A DNA stretch of 64,000 nucleotides from Odontesthes bonariensis (lineage: Eukaryota > Chordata > Actinopteri > Atheriniformes > Atherinopsidae). The DNA lies in assembly GCF_027942865.1 (NCBI RefSeq), contig NC_134513.1, forward strand, positions 34,651,429 to 34,715,428, given 5' to 3'. The number at the start of each line of letters is the position of its first letter. Position 1 is the stretch's first letter. Shown here piece by piece: positions 10,744 through 23,500 of the stretch. The notes under the pieces were generated by a model that made no database searches, was not told the DNA's origin, and saw only the letters and a program-made list of their open reading frames with translations. A program made the translations under genes and the position numbers.

Positions 10744-12194
10744 TGTGGTCCCTGGTGGATTACAAACTGGAAGTGACCTTTTTATTTCCCTGAGAAGAAA
10801 AACTCCACTCAGTTTACCAGTTTTACAGCAGATTTATTGTCGTCACCCTTTTGCACACACAGTGCATTGCTAGTTTACCATGATTACTTTAAAGGGACTG
10901 GAGTAGGTAAAGGTGACGAGTGTCGTAATGCTGCGTAAAACGAGGACGAATGATCTGAAGTTTGTTCTTTAGGCTTCAACTTTTCTCATGTGACATCGTG
11001 TTAAAGTGGACATGACATGATCATTTGCAATCATTTCATTCTTAATCTTCGGGTTTCTCCAGGTTATCTTTGCCCACTTCATATTTTGAAATAGTTTCTA
11101 ACTGGTTCAGAATGAGGAAGAACTTTGTCCTCCTGAGAACAGGAGGATCTGGCTAAAGTGTCCACTGACTGGTCGAATTGGGGGAAAGGTATTGACAGTG
11201 GCTGCACTACTATCATCATCAGTGCAACTGAACGGGTTGCTTTTTTACCACTGATCTACTTCTACGGTGTGTTTCAGTCATGCCATTAAGGACTTATGAT
11301 CAGTTCACCTCCACCTTTTTTTCTGTTTGAAAATGCAGGTTTTGTTACCTGATTAGCTTTAGCCTCAAATTTGGTGGAGATTAGTAGAATCACAGTGCAA
11401 AAAAAACAAGATGAACAACACAGATCCATATTTGGGCTGGATTACTGACCCAGTTGCTGTATCTCCACTCATATTCCTACACAATGAAAACTAACTTTTT
11501 GCACATTTTTGAGTGTGAGCAAGTTTAAAATCCAAAGAAGTTAATGAACTGTTCGGCACTGACTGTTAAAGATCCGCTCATTTACACGCCAGTCTACTAA
11601 ATCCAACCTTCTGTTTTTTTGGAGCATTTGCAAAAGGAAACAAAGCACTTTCAGATACACTCAACTGTGAGTTCATTTTATTGAGTCGTAATCAGTGTGT
11701 GTCAATAAAGATTTGCTGTAATCACTTTGTGTTGCGGATGCTAAGAGTTGCTATGAATCGCTTTATGTTGAGTAGAAACAGACTGACATGATTTCAGAGG
11801 CTCGTCTTACAGTATTTTCATAAAAAGGTGATTCTGAAGGAAAGAACAAATAAAGGTGAGAAGAAAGCTTTCCAAATGCAAAGGTAGTTGGTTTCACCAG
11901 AAAGACTGAAGGCAGAACAAATGTATGGAGGCTTTTTTTCCACCTGTTCAGGTGTGTGTTTTTATTGTGCATCTATGAAACAAAGTGTAATATTAGCTGT
12001 TGCTTGTTATTCTTGGTTATTGATTACTGTTGCATTTGATTTATTCAGTCAACAGAATTGATGTTAATTCATAATGGTGGTTTTAATGCTCATGTTGAAT
12101 GTTGGAAATGCTGATAGTTTGGTCATTTTCTTAACTGCTGGCGCATTTTGTTGTCAGAAAGAGCAGTGTGTTTCTTTGATCATTTACAATTCAA
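10744..12194. other. Intergenic, nothing recognised
   Basis: No exon, SINE or transposon end could be recognised here. Open frames are short and lack splice or domain support. Confidence 0.5.
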
Positions 12195-12960
12195 GAAATA
12201 TGATCTCTCCTGTTAGTTCTCATCAGAACTCTGGCTGCAGCATTTTGGATCAGCTGGAGGCTTTTCAGAGAACATGTGGGACAGCCCAATAATAAAGAAT
12301 TACTGTAGTCCAATTTTAAAGTAACAAATGGAGCAATTTTTCTGCATCATTCTGAGACAGGATGCAACTATTTTTTCAAGAACTTTAGACATAAAAGGGA
12401 TATAGGTCTATAATTAGCTAACACTTCTGAATCAAGAGTAGGTTTTTTTAAGTAAAGATTTAATTAAACAACCTTAAAAGGCTGAGGTACATATCCTGTC
12501 AACAAAGACAGATTGATCAAATCTAATATGGAAGTATTGATTAATGGGAAAACCTTGAACAGTCTGGAAACTAATGATGGAATTAATTCTTTAAATCTGG
12601 TTACAGCATCCTCCGATAGATACCTTCTTTATGTAAATTTATTCTCAGAAACTACATAATCAAGTAATGTAAATTCGAAAATTATAAAATTATTGGTCAG
12701 ATAAGACAGCGTTATGAGGGAACACTGTTAACTGTTCACTCTCAATGCCATAAGTCAGCACGAGATCAAGGGTGTGATTAAGGCAGTGAGTCGGTCTGTG
12801 AACACTGAGAAAATCCAATAGAGTCTAATATATGATCCCATCCCAAGCAGCCAGAACAGACCCTGGTTGGTCCAAACTACTGGGGACTGACCATGAACAC
12901 ACAGCTTGACGCCTGGCATCAACTATACCTGCAGTTATTAAAGTCAAACTTGTCTTGTTA
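12195..12960 (-). mobile_element. LINE relic (L2/Rex-type), internally deleted
   Basis: Minus-strand translation in shifting frames shows, 5' to 3': an endonuclease end (HTLDLVLTYGIE, plus about 12,750-12,780), then ILDLINLSLLTGYVPQPFKV (about 12,470-12,530), then the reverse-transcriptase start with a degraded NYRPIS and SKVLEKIVA (about 12,370-12,420). It then jumps to the C-terminal block SLQLIQNAAARVLMRT (about 12,215-12,280). The polymerase core with its YADD box is missing between the last two blocks. This order is that of Jockey-superfamily LINEs of fish. Stops and frame shifts throughout show it is old and dead. Confidence 0.75.
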
Positions 12961-13329
12961 TTGCTCTTCTGCAATTAAGGTAGTTTTTTTTAATAAATGC
13001 AATATATCAAGATTAAATATGTTTATATTTAAAGTAGCAACAGCTCATAAACTACCCTCCTGGTGACTGGGGCACCAGCACCACACACCTTTTTTACTAA
13101 TATTTGTGCATCAGTGGATGGAAACTGGTATGGATTCAAATATTATTTGTATTTAAAATGTCTTAATTCTGGATGCTAAACACCTGCAGGCACATAACCA
13201 CCTTCAAACAGTTAAACAACAGACAACTTTTATGTGTTGATATAAAATACTCAAGATGAAACAGTAAACCTGTGAAAGAACATGTAATAGTGTGGGAATT
13301 ACATAATGGTGAAAGTTGGTGCCAAATAT

Positions 13330-13420
13330 GAAATAAGTATCCCCTGAGGGAAGCTAAATGATATTGTGAATAAAAAGGGTCCCACTATGAATCCCTGGGG
13401 GACTCCAGAAAACATTAAAC
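13330..13420 (-). mobile_element. LINE reverse-transcriptase fragment
   Basis: The minus strand reads GVPQGFIVGPFLFTIS at about 13,373-13,420, the conserved GVPQGSxLGPxLF box of LINE reverse transcriptases. On this strand it lies 5' of the relic at 12,195-12,960, where such a box should be downstream, so it is a separate piece or a rearranged one. Confidence 0.6.
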
Positions 13421-14039
13421 CTCTTGTGGTTGCTTTTTTGTGTCCACTACATAAATTTAGCTCCATGTCAGTGTTCCTGTGGGCTTATAATCTCAATGCC
13501 AAATGGCTCTTTGATTGATACAGATGCCTGGTTTCCCCTCAGACTCCCAACAGAGTTTTCCTGGTTGTCTCTTTATCCGTGACTGAAGGATCGAGTGGCC
13601 GGTTCCTTTATCAGTTTTACACTTATTGTGCTGAATGTGGGTGTGTGGATCCCTCAGAAACTGAGGTCGGATCAAAAGCCTCACAGCTAAAATAGAACTG
13701 CAAACTTTACACTTTTAAAAACTTGTTAAAGGTAAATTCAGCTTTTTATTTAGCTCAGACAGACAGAATTGAACCCACATAATAATTCATATTTACAAGT
13801 TTCCCATCCGAGGCTGTAAATTCTGATTAAATTGCTGGTTTGTTTGCAGAGGTCTTTAAAAATGTGTTATGAAAGCTTGAAATGAAGCGTGACATCAGCT
13901 CTGCGTCATGGGAGAAGTCATTAGTCATGAACCGTTGCAACACGTTTTGATGAAGAAATGGAACACCCAGTTAACAATGCAGGGAAATGACAAGCAAAAA
14001 ATAACACATCAGCAAAGTTCCTGGGGATTTTGACAGAAA

Positions 14040-14937
14040 TCCAAAAAGGTGCGTTTCTGTATTAATAATAAGAAATAATTCAGAAAATTAGCTCCTTTAT
14101 CCTCCAACACAGCCTGAACCCTCTCAGACGAGCTTTCTGTCCTTTCTTTAAGGAGTCTTCAGGAATAGTTCTCCAGGCTTCTTGAAGGACATCCCAAAGC
14201 TCTTCTTTGGATGTGGGCTGCCTTTTGTTCCGTTCTCTGCCAACATGATCCCACACTGCTTCAGTAATGTTGAGCTCCGGGCTCTGGGGAGGATTCATCC
14301 CTCCATCAGACCTGCTGCCACTGATTTTCAGCCCACTTCTTGTGTCCTTTGGCACAGCTCAGCCTTTTCTCCCTGTTTCCCTTCCTTAAGAACGGCTTCT
14401 TGACAGCCACCCTTCCATGGAGCCCATTTCTGATGAGGCTTGGGCCAACAGCAGATGGATCAGCTGAAGGTGCAGATGCATCTCCTGTGTCAGGTCTTTG
14501 CTGGATTTTTTCCTCTTTCTTAAGGACATCACTTTCAGATCCTGTTCATCTGCTGTAGATAGTTCTTTAGGCCTGACACTTCTTCTTTTGTCCTCCACTT
14601 GTCCAGTTTCCTCAAATGTTTTAAGGACACACTGCACACCATGCTGAGATATGCCAAGTTTTCAGCTAACAGCTCTTTGTTGCTGCAGAAATCCTGTTTT
14701 CTGTCTGTCAGACTGTGTTATCTTTGCTGTTTTTCACAGATGCAGCTAAAGAAATGGGAACAAATGATGTGTCTCTGTGACAGGCTGCTGGGAACAAAGT
14801 GCCTAAAGATCCAGTTTAAAATGGCTTCTTTGCTAAGTTGTCTGTTCTGTGTGGACACAACACTGGTTCATCCCTTGAGTTAGGAGCCTTTTTCCTGCCT
14901 GAATGGTTCATAGGTCAGAGTTAAGTGGCTTAACAAA
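14040..14937 (-). mobile_element. Nonautonomous Tc1 copy A, internally deleted
   Basis: The minus strand carries a Tc1 transposase start (an HTH segment with LKTFEETGQVEDKRRS and RPKELSTADEQDLKVMS) and the C-terminal end (PPQSPELNITEAVWDHV, KRQPTSKEELWDVLQEAW). The catalytic core between them is deleted at the same place as in copy B at 28,219-29,225. The shared left-hand block (ttaagccacttaactctgac on minus) ends at 14,937. Reading frames are further broken, so it depends on a transposase made elsewhere. Confidence 0.8.
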
Positions 14938-14949
14938 GAAATAACACAT

Positions 14950-16159
14950 TCCTCTGAAGATGCTCAGGTACAAGGACTGGGCTGAGAATAATCATCATTT
15001 ACAACATAAACACGGTTTGTCATATAAGTTAAGAACGTACACAACAGCTCTTATTATATAAACATTGTGTGTTTAACGTGCACAGTGTTGTCGTGTCTCT
15101 GACGCCACAGGAGAGTCCACTCAGCTCCGCATTGTTTGCTCTACTTGGTACATTGTTATGAGGGGAATTCACAGACTGCGGCTGCATATGCATCTCAAAC
15201 AGGTGAGTGTGTGTTTCTGTTGTGTTTTTGTAGGGCGTGCTGACAGGTAATCCGTCCTTCCTTCTCCGACTGGAGGAAGTGATGAAGATCATTGTTCTAC
15301 CTCTGCTGTGAGGCGTGGGAAAATGCTTTCTGGAGTTCTGCAGGTAATTCCTGCCTCAATAAAGCTGAATAGAAATAAACCAGTGATTTCCTATTCCTAG
15401 TGATTTATCATTTTATCTGAAAGCACCACCAGGAAGAATTCTGACTTTCCATCAGACTTTAAAAGTTTACTCACAGTGAAAAGATGTGAAACTGAATCTG
15501 TGGTTTTACTACTGCAAAGAAGACGTAAACCGGTGGCATGTTATTGATAAATAACTGATGAATGATGAGAAATGCAACAGATTAATCAGTGATGACGATA
15601 ACTGTCAGTTACATTAAAAAATGTACCTGCTACATCTTTTGTGTCGCAGCTTTTTATGAACCGTAGTGATTATACTTTAAAGCAGCGCTCCCAGTGCTGG
15701 ACTCACTGCAGTTTCCTTCCACAACAGACGCATCGCTGCCTCCACACCACGGGAACAGCTTCAGAAGAAGTCGCACAGGAAGCACCAAACCAACTAACAA
15801 ACCTAACTATGCAGTTTAAACTTCCATCTTTAAGTTGTGTTTTATGTTTTTGTGACATTTACAATGATTCTACTTTCTTGAGTTTTAGTGCAGTAGCTTG
15901 TAGAGACTGACGGGCGAGGATAAGCGCAGCATCAGGTGCTGATGATGGGAGTGGCTTGTTTCCTGTTTCAGCCTGTTCAAAAAGCTTATCCAACCTTAGG
16001 TTGGTGGAAAAGAAAAAGATGGATGAAAAACACACCCAAGCACAAACTGTTGGTTTGTAGATGTCGTGGGATCCACCAGGAGGCGCTGGAGGACATGACC
16101 GGAAGGTGAGATGACCAAATGAGATCAATGAAAGCTGTGATCAGAAAAAAATGGTGATC
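14950..16159. other. Intergenic, nothing recognised
   Basis: No domain, splice-supported exon or repeat end was recognised. Short plus-strand frames around 15,641-15,910 have no family resemblance. Confidence 0.5.
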
Positions 16160-16316
16160 AGAATTTGAAACTGTCAAGGGGAGCTTTACATTCCCTTGGC
16201 ATAGCAAATGTGTTTGGCATAAACGGTATTCAGATTACAATTCTGCTGCCATAATGCTGGACAGGACAAGGGGTTTAAAAAAAAAAAAAAAAAAAAAAAA
16301 AGAATTTGAAACTGTC
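16160..16316 (+). mobile_element. Short poly(A) retrocopy with 16-bp target duplication
   Basis: The 16-mer agaatttgaaactgtc occurs at 16,160-16,175 and again, perfectly, at 16,301-16,316. Between them are about 100 bases of unique sequence (16,176-16,276) followed by an uninterrupted run of A (16,277-16,300). Target duplication plus 3' poly(A) is the mark of LINE-mediated reverse transcription of an RNA. The parent RNA is not recognised: it has no tRNA boxes, no U6, 5S or Y-RNA look. An AGATTA resembling an H box and a later ACA are present, but the spacing is wrong for a normal H/ACA snoRNA. Confidence 0.85.
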
Positions 16317-16399
16317 CCACCTTTCCCCTGCAGGACTGTTAATGTTCGACTAGAGATGGAAGGAACTTCAAATACCTGCATGGCCTTATAGTCTAACTC

Positions 16400-17015
16400 T
16401 ACATGGGGTCTCTGCTCAGGGAGGAGAGGGCTGTAATGCCCTGAAAGAATCTTTTATGTTACACCACCACCTTCAAAGCAAGATGGAGGTCGCAATTTAA
16501 GCCTTAAAAAGATTACCAGCCAGATTAAAGCTGTGGTGAAAGCAAGTTTCTTCCAGTTAAGGCAGTTAGCAAAAATAAAACCTTTTCTCCAGACAGCACC
16601 TTGAAGCAGTAATTCACGGCTGGATTACTGCAGTGCACTGTATACGGGGGTCAGTGGGTCCTCCATCGCACGTCTTTTAACTGGCATAAGAAAGTTTGAG
16701 CACATTTCACTGATTTTAGCCTCACTCCACTGGCTACCTGTCCATTTTAGAATTTATTTTAAAATTCTTTTATTTGCTTCCCTAAATGGTCTTGCCCCAG
16801 TGTACCTCTATGAACTTCAGAGGGGACCGAGCACTCTCGGTTGCAGCTAAATTGTGGAATGAACTGCCCCTGCACATTAGACAGGCCTCTTCACTGTCTC
16901 ATTTTAAAACTCTTCTTAAAACGGCTGACACGCGCCGCGGTGATTTGCTCAGCTCGTCGTCACTTTCTGTTTGACAGAGATTTCACCAACTTCACCAGTC
17001 TGCAAGTGTTTCTTG
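16400..17015 (+). mobile_element. LINE 3' region (Jockey superfamily)
   Basis: Plus-strand frames give the C-terminal reverse-transcriptase side of a fish LINE: AVVKASFFQLRQLAKIKPFL near 16,525, a degraded LDYCSALYTGV near 16,622, LASLHWLPVHFRIYFKILLF near 16,715-16,775, and RALSVAAKLWNELPLHIRQA at about 16,825-16,885. The copy is 5'-truncated and has several frame shifts. It shares this architecture with the pieces at 26,040 and 36,140. Confidence 0.8.
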
Positions 17016-17344
17016 GGTTCCTTTGAGCCTGAGCGTGTGTGGCCCGAATGTTTGTAACCAACTATGGATGCTGCTGAATGCAGAGGAACAACATGGATGT
17101 TTCCTTTGAGGACAGATTTTGTAGGGCAGTTTATGTTATCAACACCTCTAAAATGTACTGTAGCGTGAATACATGGAAAGTTTCATAGTGTGAGGACTGT
17201 GCATCTGCAGAATTCCAGATGGAGACCAGGAACCCAGCCTGAGGCTCCCACACACTGCAGGAGGCAGAAGAGTCCGCCGATGCTCACATTTAGTTTCATT
17301 TAGCTAAAAGAAAGGACAGATCAAACTGAAACTAACACAAGGGG

Positions 17345-17415
17345 GAGTAGGGCTGCAGCAAGCGATTATTTAGGTACTCTATTATTCCGTTGATGTACTC
17401 GAGTAATCTTATATG
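17345..17415. repeat. hAT-like MITE end, degraded
   Basis: The string tagggctgcagcaagcgatta followed by alternating attatt and tcgagtaatc resembles the terminus of fish hAT elements that begin TAGGGCTG. No matching opposite end is seen, so this is a fragment. Confidence 0.4.
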
Positions 17416-17680
17416 TCCCTCCGTGTGAAACAGGGACCACTTCCATCGAGGAATTACGCCAGGTGGATGTGAGAACAAATCAGCTTCCCGTTTCCATGAC
17501 GATAGTCAACGTTGACAACCTGGGCTCACATTCAGTGAGTCAGTAAAGAGATAAAACCAGAGAGGAGTCAGGGTTTGTGTCTTTTATCTGCAGGTTTCTG
17601 CGCTCACACACGGTCACATGATCAAACATACATCAATGATTGTCGCACTAACTCAGCTACACGCACAGCACAGTCGCTCT

Positions 17681-20481
17681 TTATCGTCTCTTCCCCCAGA
17701 AGTTCTGTCGTCTCTTCTGAGCGCGCTCCAGGACGGCAGACGCCGCAGAGCAGGAGGCCGCCGACCGCCACGACATCACAGAGAGACGGTCGTCTGGGCA
17801 ACAAACAATAAACAAGGACAGATTTAAGGTTTTTAGTTTGAAAGATATTTTTCTGATGTTTGTCACGAGGAGGTTCACCTTCATCAGAGCCACAACCTCC
17901 TGAACACGGCGGCTCCCTGAACCTCAAACCCAGCTCGCCTGAGGAGACACAAGACCACAGTCAGTCAGGATTACTCTGACAGCCAGCCGGTCTTCTTCTT
18001 CTCCTCCTCACACTGTGGGAGCTGTTGTTTAGACAAGATTTAATACCAAATCTGATCTGTTGAGGAAACTTAAGGAAAACACGAGAAGGAAGTAAAAGAG
18101 GGAGAGTCCCTTTCACTATTCAGAAGTCACTCATCAGGCTGAATTGATATAAAAACAGGTGTTCAAAAAGAACCAAAGTCTGTTTAAAATAAGCGAGTTT
18201 AATATAACACGAGTTTAACCTGAAGTTAAGTCGCTCAGAAATGAATCCCTCACCGTTGTGCTGGAAGTCTGGGTGCCTCAGGGTACCCTGGATACCGTGC
18301 TGTGGGGGTGGAACCGGAGGGGGTGGGGCTGCAGGTGATGGGGATGAGTGCTTTGTCCTGATTGGCTTGGATGGAGGACTGGATATCGGTTTGTGGTCAG
18401 GGGAGTGGTTGGTGGAGGCGGGGATATTCTCTGACCACGCCTCCTTAGGTTTGGTTAGCATGTTGACTGGGGTGCTCTGTGACCCTGTTTCCGTAGAAAC
18501 GGCCGACCCACCGGTCTGAACACAGGAAGAGTCTCGTCAGTGTCGTAACGTGACAACGTCTGACTGAATCCAAGTTGCTGTATTTTTACCTGTGGTTTGT
18601 TTGGAGAAGGATCGTCAGCACTCCTCAGGTTTCCTACGAGTATGGCGCCCCCTGTGGGCAAATAGAGGTCAAGGGTCAGCTTGTGGAGAAGTGTCCGCAG
18701 TGTGTGATTACCCGTGTTGTGGAGCGTTACGGCCCTGCGCCGCTGCCTCCCCTGCCTTTAGGTAACATTTTTCAGTTATTATTATTATGGTTATATACGA
18801 GCAGCCATTCAGGATTGGTGCCTGGCCCCATTTGTCCTTCAAACGGCTGACTGAATACATGTCTGTATATTTAAAGTCAAAAAGGTTTAAAAAAAATAAA
18901 TAAATAAAAGCTTTCAGGGAAATAGATTTTCTAAAAGTCATCAGTGTCACAAACCTGGATGACCTTGACAAGACTGTGTCGATCTGCTGAAAAGTTACTG
19001 GTGAGTTCCACAGAAATATCTGCATTTGTGTCTCCAGAAGCTTTTCTACGGCATACAGTCATGCCTTTTAGAGTGTTCATGCACCAGCTATGTTTGAACG
19101 GCTGGTAAGCACAGTTCTGTCAGGGGGTCCGGGGTGGGGAGCTTCACTCGGTGATAATGTCGGGGATTCCATGAAGACCATGTTAAATTATGGCAAATGT
19201 GATGGTCAATCTGTCAAAATGGGAGTTTGTGCCTCTGTGGTTTACCTGAGGAAAATTGTGGGCAAACCAGTGAATTTTAAAAATAGAAGCAGTTTCGAGG
19301 TTTCTGGCGCCTTCTGCTGGATGTGAGTTGCTGGATGGCGGGTTGCTACAGAAAGCCGTTGTTGCTGCTCTCCTCGCTGATCAGTCAGCTGACTGAGCCG
19401 TTACTGAGCGCTGGGTGCCATGGATGTGAGCAGCTTACGCTCCTCAGCATTTCGCACAGTGGACGGTTGTAGCTTATGTTTACATTGGCCCTTTTGTTTT
19501 ATGATAATTATGTGGATTAGTGCTACAGTTATTAAACTGTCCAAATCTTAGCTACCGTCATGTTATGTGTGTTTTGTGAAATGTAAAAAGCTTTTCCTGG
19601 AGGCTGGTTCAGGGTTCAGCTCATTCCTGCACATCCTAGTTTATGTCTTATGTAGGTTTTGTTTGTATGGTAGTAGTTTTGTTTGGTGTAGTAAGCAAGG
19701 TCTTTTCTTTCTTTATATATATTATATTAATAAAAATATATTATCTTTTTATTATATAAATATATATATATATATTTATATAATTAAAATCAGAACAACA
19801 GAGCTCAAAAGCTCCTGTCTAATCAGGATTCTTGGGGTTTTTTTTGCATACAAACAAGACTTGTTTTGTTGATTTGTTTTTCTAACAATCCTTCAAACAG
19901 TTTTCTCGGAAAGTTTTCTAGGTCTTCTAGACCTCAACTTGACCTCTACTCTTCCTGCCAGCTACCATTTACTGTTAAACCTGAGGAAGCAGCCTCCCGA
20001 CAGTCTCTCCTGCTTTGTGAGCATCAGTGGTTTAAATGATCATAGTGCTGATTGTTTGGAAAAGGTTTAACCTTTTGCTTCTTTTCTATGATGACAGAAC
20101 AAGACGTGGCCCAAAAAACTAAACGAGATAGGACTTTTAAAGTTGTCTGAGAGCTGAAATCTTATGGGGAGCCTGAACTTTTCCTTCCATTTTTTTCATT
20201 TTAAAGTTACAAAAACAAAACTAATACACTTAAAGTAGGTTTGGGTTTCTTTGTGTTTGAAAGGTGCCTACATGGAAAAGAAGCTGAAACAGAAATTATG
20301 ACCAAAGTTTCACCACACCACATTGAACACTTTGATTTTGTTTGCAGTCGGTGTAAAGTCCCGTGAAATGATGAAAGCATGGCTGTGTTCGTTTACCTGT
20401 GGCAGGTGTTGTGAGGTCATGGTGAGTTCTTTGAACCGGCTTTGTTTTCAACCTGGGAGTTGGTAGCCTTCCCTCCTCGCT

Positions 20482-20516
<35 letters not shown>

Positions 20517-23500
20517 GAGGTTTGATCTGTGACACTTTCTGTCTTCATCAGAAATGTGATCATGTTTCACTTTAGTGAAATATGTTTGTGGTTTAAATGC
20601 ATTATAAACTGTGTGCAGCCCACCCTGATCCAGCAGCTTCAGCAGCAGTAAGTTGAAGTAATGGTTTCCTGTTTGACGTTATCAGTCTCTCTCATGGTTG
20701 AGGAGGAATCTCGGCCCACTCTTCTTTCCAGCGTTGCTTCAGCTCATTGAGGTTTGCAGCACTGGTTTCTGCACAGCTCTCTGAAGGTCCCACCACAGCA
20801 TCTCAGTCAGGCTGAGGTCTGGACTTTGGCTGGATCATTGCAACACCTTGATTCTTTTCTTTTTCACACATTCTGTTGTAGATCTGCTGCTGTGTTTGGG
20901 ATCATTGTCCTGTTGATGAGCCAGTTTCAGCCCAGCTTTAGCTGTCGGACAGACGGCCTCCCATCTGACTCTAGAATACTTTGGTATCCAGAGGAGTTCA
21001 TGGTGGACTCAATGGCTGCAAGGTGCCCAGGTCCTGTGGCTGCAGAACCAGCCCAGATCATCAGCCCTCCACCACCGTGCTTGACAGTTGGTGTGAGGTG
21101 TTCGTGCTGATATGCTGTGTTTGGTTTCCTCCAATCGTGCTGCTGTGCATTATGAGCAAACATCTCCACTTTGGTCTGGTCTGTCCAAAGGACATTGTTC
21201 CAGAAGTCTTGTGGTTTGTTCAGATGCAGCTTTGCAAACCTAAGCTGTGCTGCCATGTTCTTTTTCTCCTGCAGCCCTTCCAAACAAGCCATACTTGTTC
21301 AGTCTGTTTCTAACTGTGTGGTCATGAACTTTAACCTTTAACATGCTAACTGAGGCCTGCAGAGTCTGAGATGTAGCTCTTGGGTTTCTGACCTTGGGGT
21401 GACCTTGCTGGGACGTCCACTCCTGGGAAGATTGACAGCTGTCCTGGATGTTTTCCACTTGTGAATAATCTTTCTCTCTGTAGAACGATGGACTCCAGAT
21501 AGTTTGGAAATGGCCTTCTAACCCTTCCCAGGTTGATGGGCAGCAACAGCTGCTTCTCTGAGATCATTGCTGATGTCTTTCCTCCTTGGCATCGTGTTAA
21601 CACACACCTGAATGCTGCAGAACTTCTGCTGTTATAGAGCTGCTCACACTGACTGATGATCAGTGAATCAGAGCATTGATCAGCACCTGGCTGCTACTTC
21701 ATTCCTGTGAGGGTTCACTTAGTTTTTCACACACTGCTTCTTGTATTTTGTCTCAGTTTTTGTTCAATAATAACGACACAGTGTAATATGTCATGTATTG
21801 TTCTTCTCAGGTTGGATGTACCTCATTTAAGGAGCTGGTGAGGAACAGATGAGGTTTTTTTCTTTTTCTGGTCTCCTCCCACGTAAAAGTATAGAACTGA
21901 GAAACGGTTTGCTTTCTTTTTCACCTGACTGCTCATGCAGAGTGATGCGAACCGACTGGCTGATGTTGGTGCTGCCTGCTGAATGTTTGACGGCTGCTGA
22001 GGTTCAGGACAACATGTCCATGTTTGCAGGTCAGATAAAGAGGAGACATTTGCGCCATGGTGCCGTTATGCATCAGCTGGTGTCTGTGTGAACGTTTGAC
22101 TTCTGTCTCGATCCATCAGTGGAACAACCCAACATCAAAAAAAGTTCGAAATATAAAAACTCAGTAATCCTTACATGTACTTTGACTTTTATTTTTATCC
22201 AGACTGTATAAACCAAAGATATTTTTGGTCTCATCAGCTCAATTTTGTTGTTTACAAAAGACTGGAAATCTTTTGTGTGTTTGTGTGTTTAGAAGCGCAC
22301 ATTAGAAAGTACGTTATGACAAGAACTATCAGAGAAGATCAAACCATCAATGGCATGATGAAGGAAAGAAATAAGGGATAATATCACACCTTCAATCAGC
22401 ACCACAACTGAACATCAAACATTAAAATGGAGAGAAAGTGAAAACATACTCATCTGTGTTGTCATCTTCTTCATCTTCTTCCCCCCAGGCTGTACTCCTT
22501 TCAGCCGGAGGACCTGGAGGTGTTTGTGCTTTTCTTTCAGTCTTCTTGTGTGTGTGGCTTGTTTCTCCGGAGCCAGCAACAGAGGACCTCTTACTGGAGT
22601 TACTGGAGTGAACAGACAGACAGAAATGAGTTCAGGAATCCCCAGATTGGGTTTTTGCTTCCTGCCTGCGTCAGCTTTCACCTGGCCAGATCCAGGGCCT
22701 CCACACAGGAAGCGCAGCGGCTGTTCTGCTCAGGAGAGAGGTCAGAGGTCAGGCGGGGGGTGGAGGGGCCTGTGTGCGAGTCTGTGGTGTTGGTTGGTTC
22801 CCACAGAGTGTTGTGGTCAGACAGCAGCTGGCCCAGGTGAACTCTGGAGAAGTTGGTTCCCCAGGCACGACGGCGGTACGTCAGGGCCTTCTGCCTCAGC
22901 TCCTTCACCTGGATGGAATCAACAGGAAGTCCTTTACTGCTTCATGACTGATTAAACCCAGGTGATGAGTATCCTCGGAGAATAAAGTCAGAATCAGAAA
23001 AGTTTGCACATTTTTATCTGCCTTTAAACTGCAGCAGTGTCTCGCGAAATCAAGGATTCCCCTAATTTAGGTGTATCAGATTCCTTCTCTGACCACAGCA
23101 CAGAGCATCGTTCTCCCATCTGTAATCAAGAGCATATTTTAGAAGCAGGAGCTGGATTCCTTGTTTTATATTGTTCTGCTCGCCCTTAAAGCTCACGCTC
23201 ACAGTCTCTGCTTCTGTCGAGCCCTTCTCCTCACATTTTTTTTCCTCGTGCACCAGATATGATGCTGGAGCAGTCCCACTCTTGAATCTAAAACGTACAC
23301 TCTTGAGTAAAGGTAGGGATATACCCCATACTCTCTCAGCTGGTTAGTTTCAGATCAGCCTTTTTAAATAAAAGAAAGAGTTGGATCATTTATTCTTATT
23401 TGCAGAAAAGCACCTAAAATTGGCAAAAAAGGAGAAAACAGAGGCTATCTAGAAGAAAAGATAATGCCTTCACAGCACAGAAAGCTCAATATTGTGGGAA

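Noticed and set aside
16176..16276. H/ACA snoRNA
   Set aside because: An H-box-like AGATTA and an ACA exist, but the second hairpin would be far too short and the ACA is not three bases from an RNA end.
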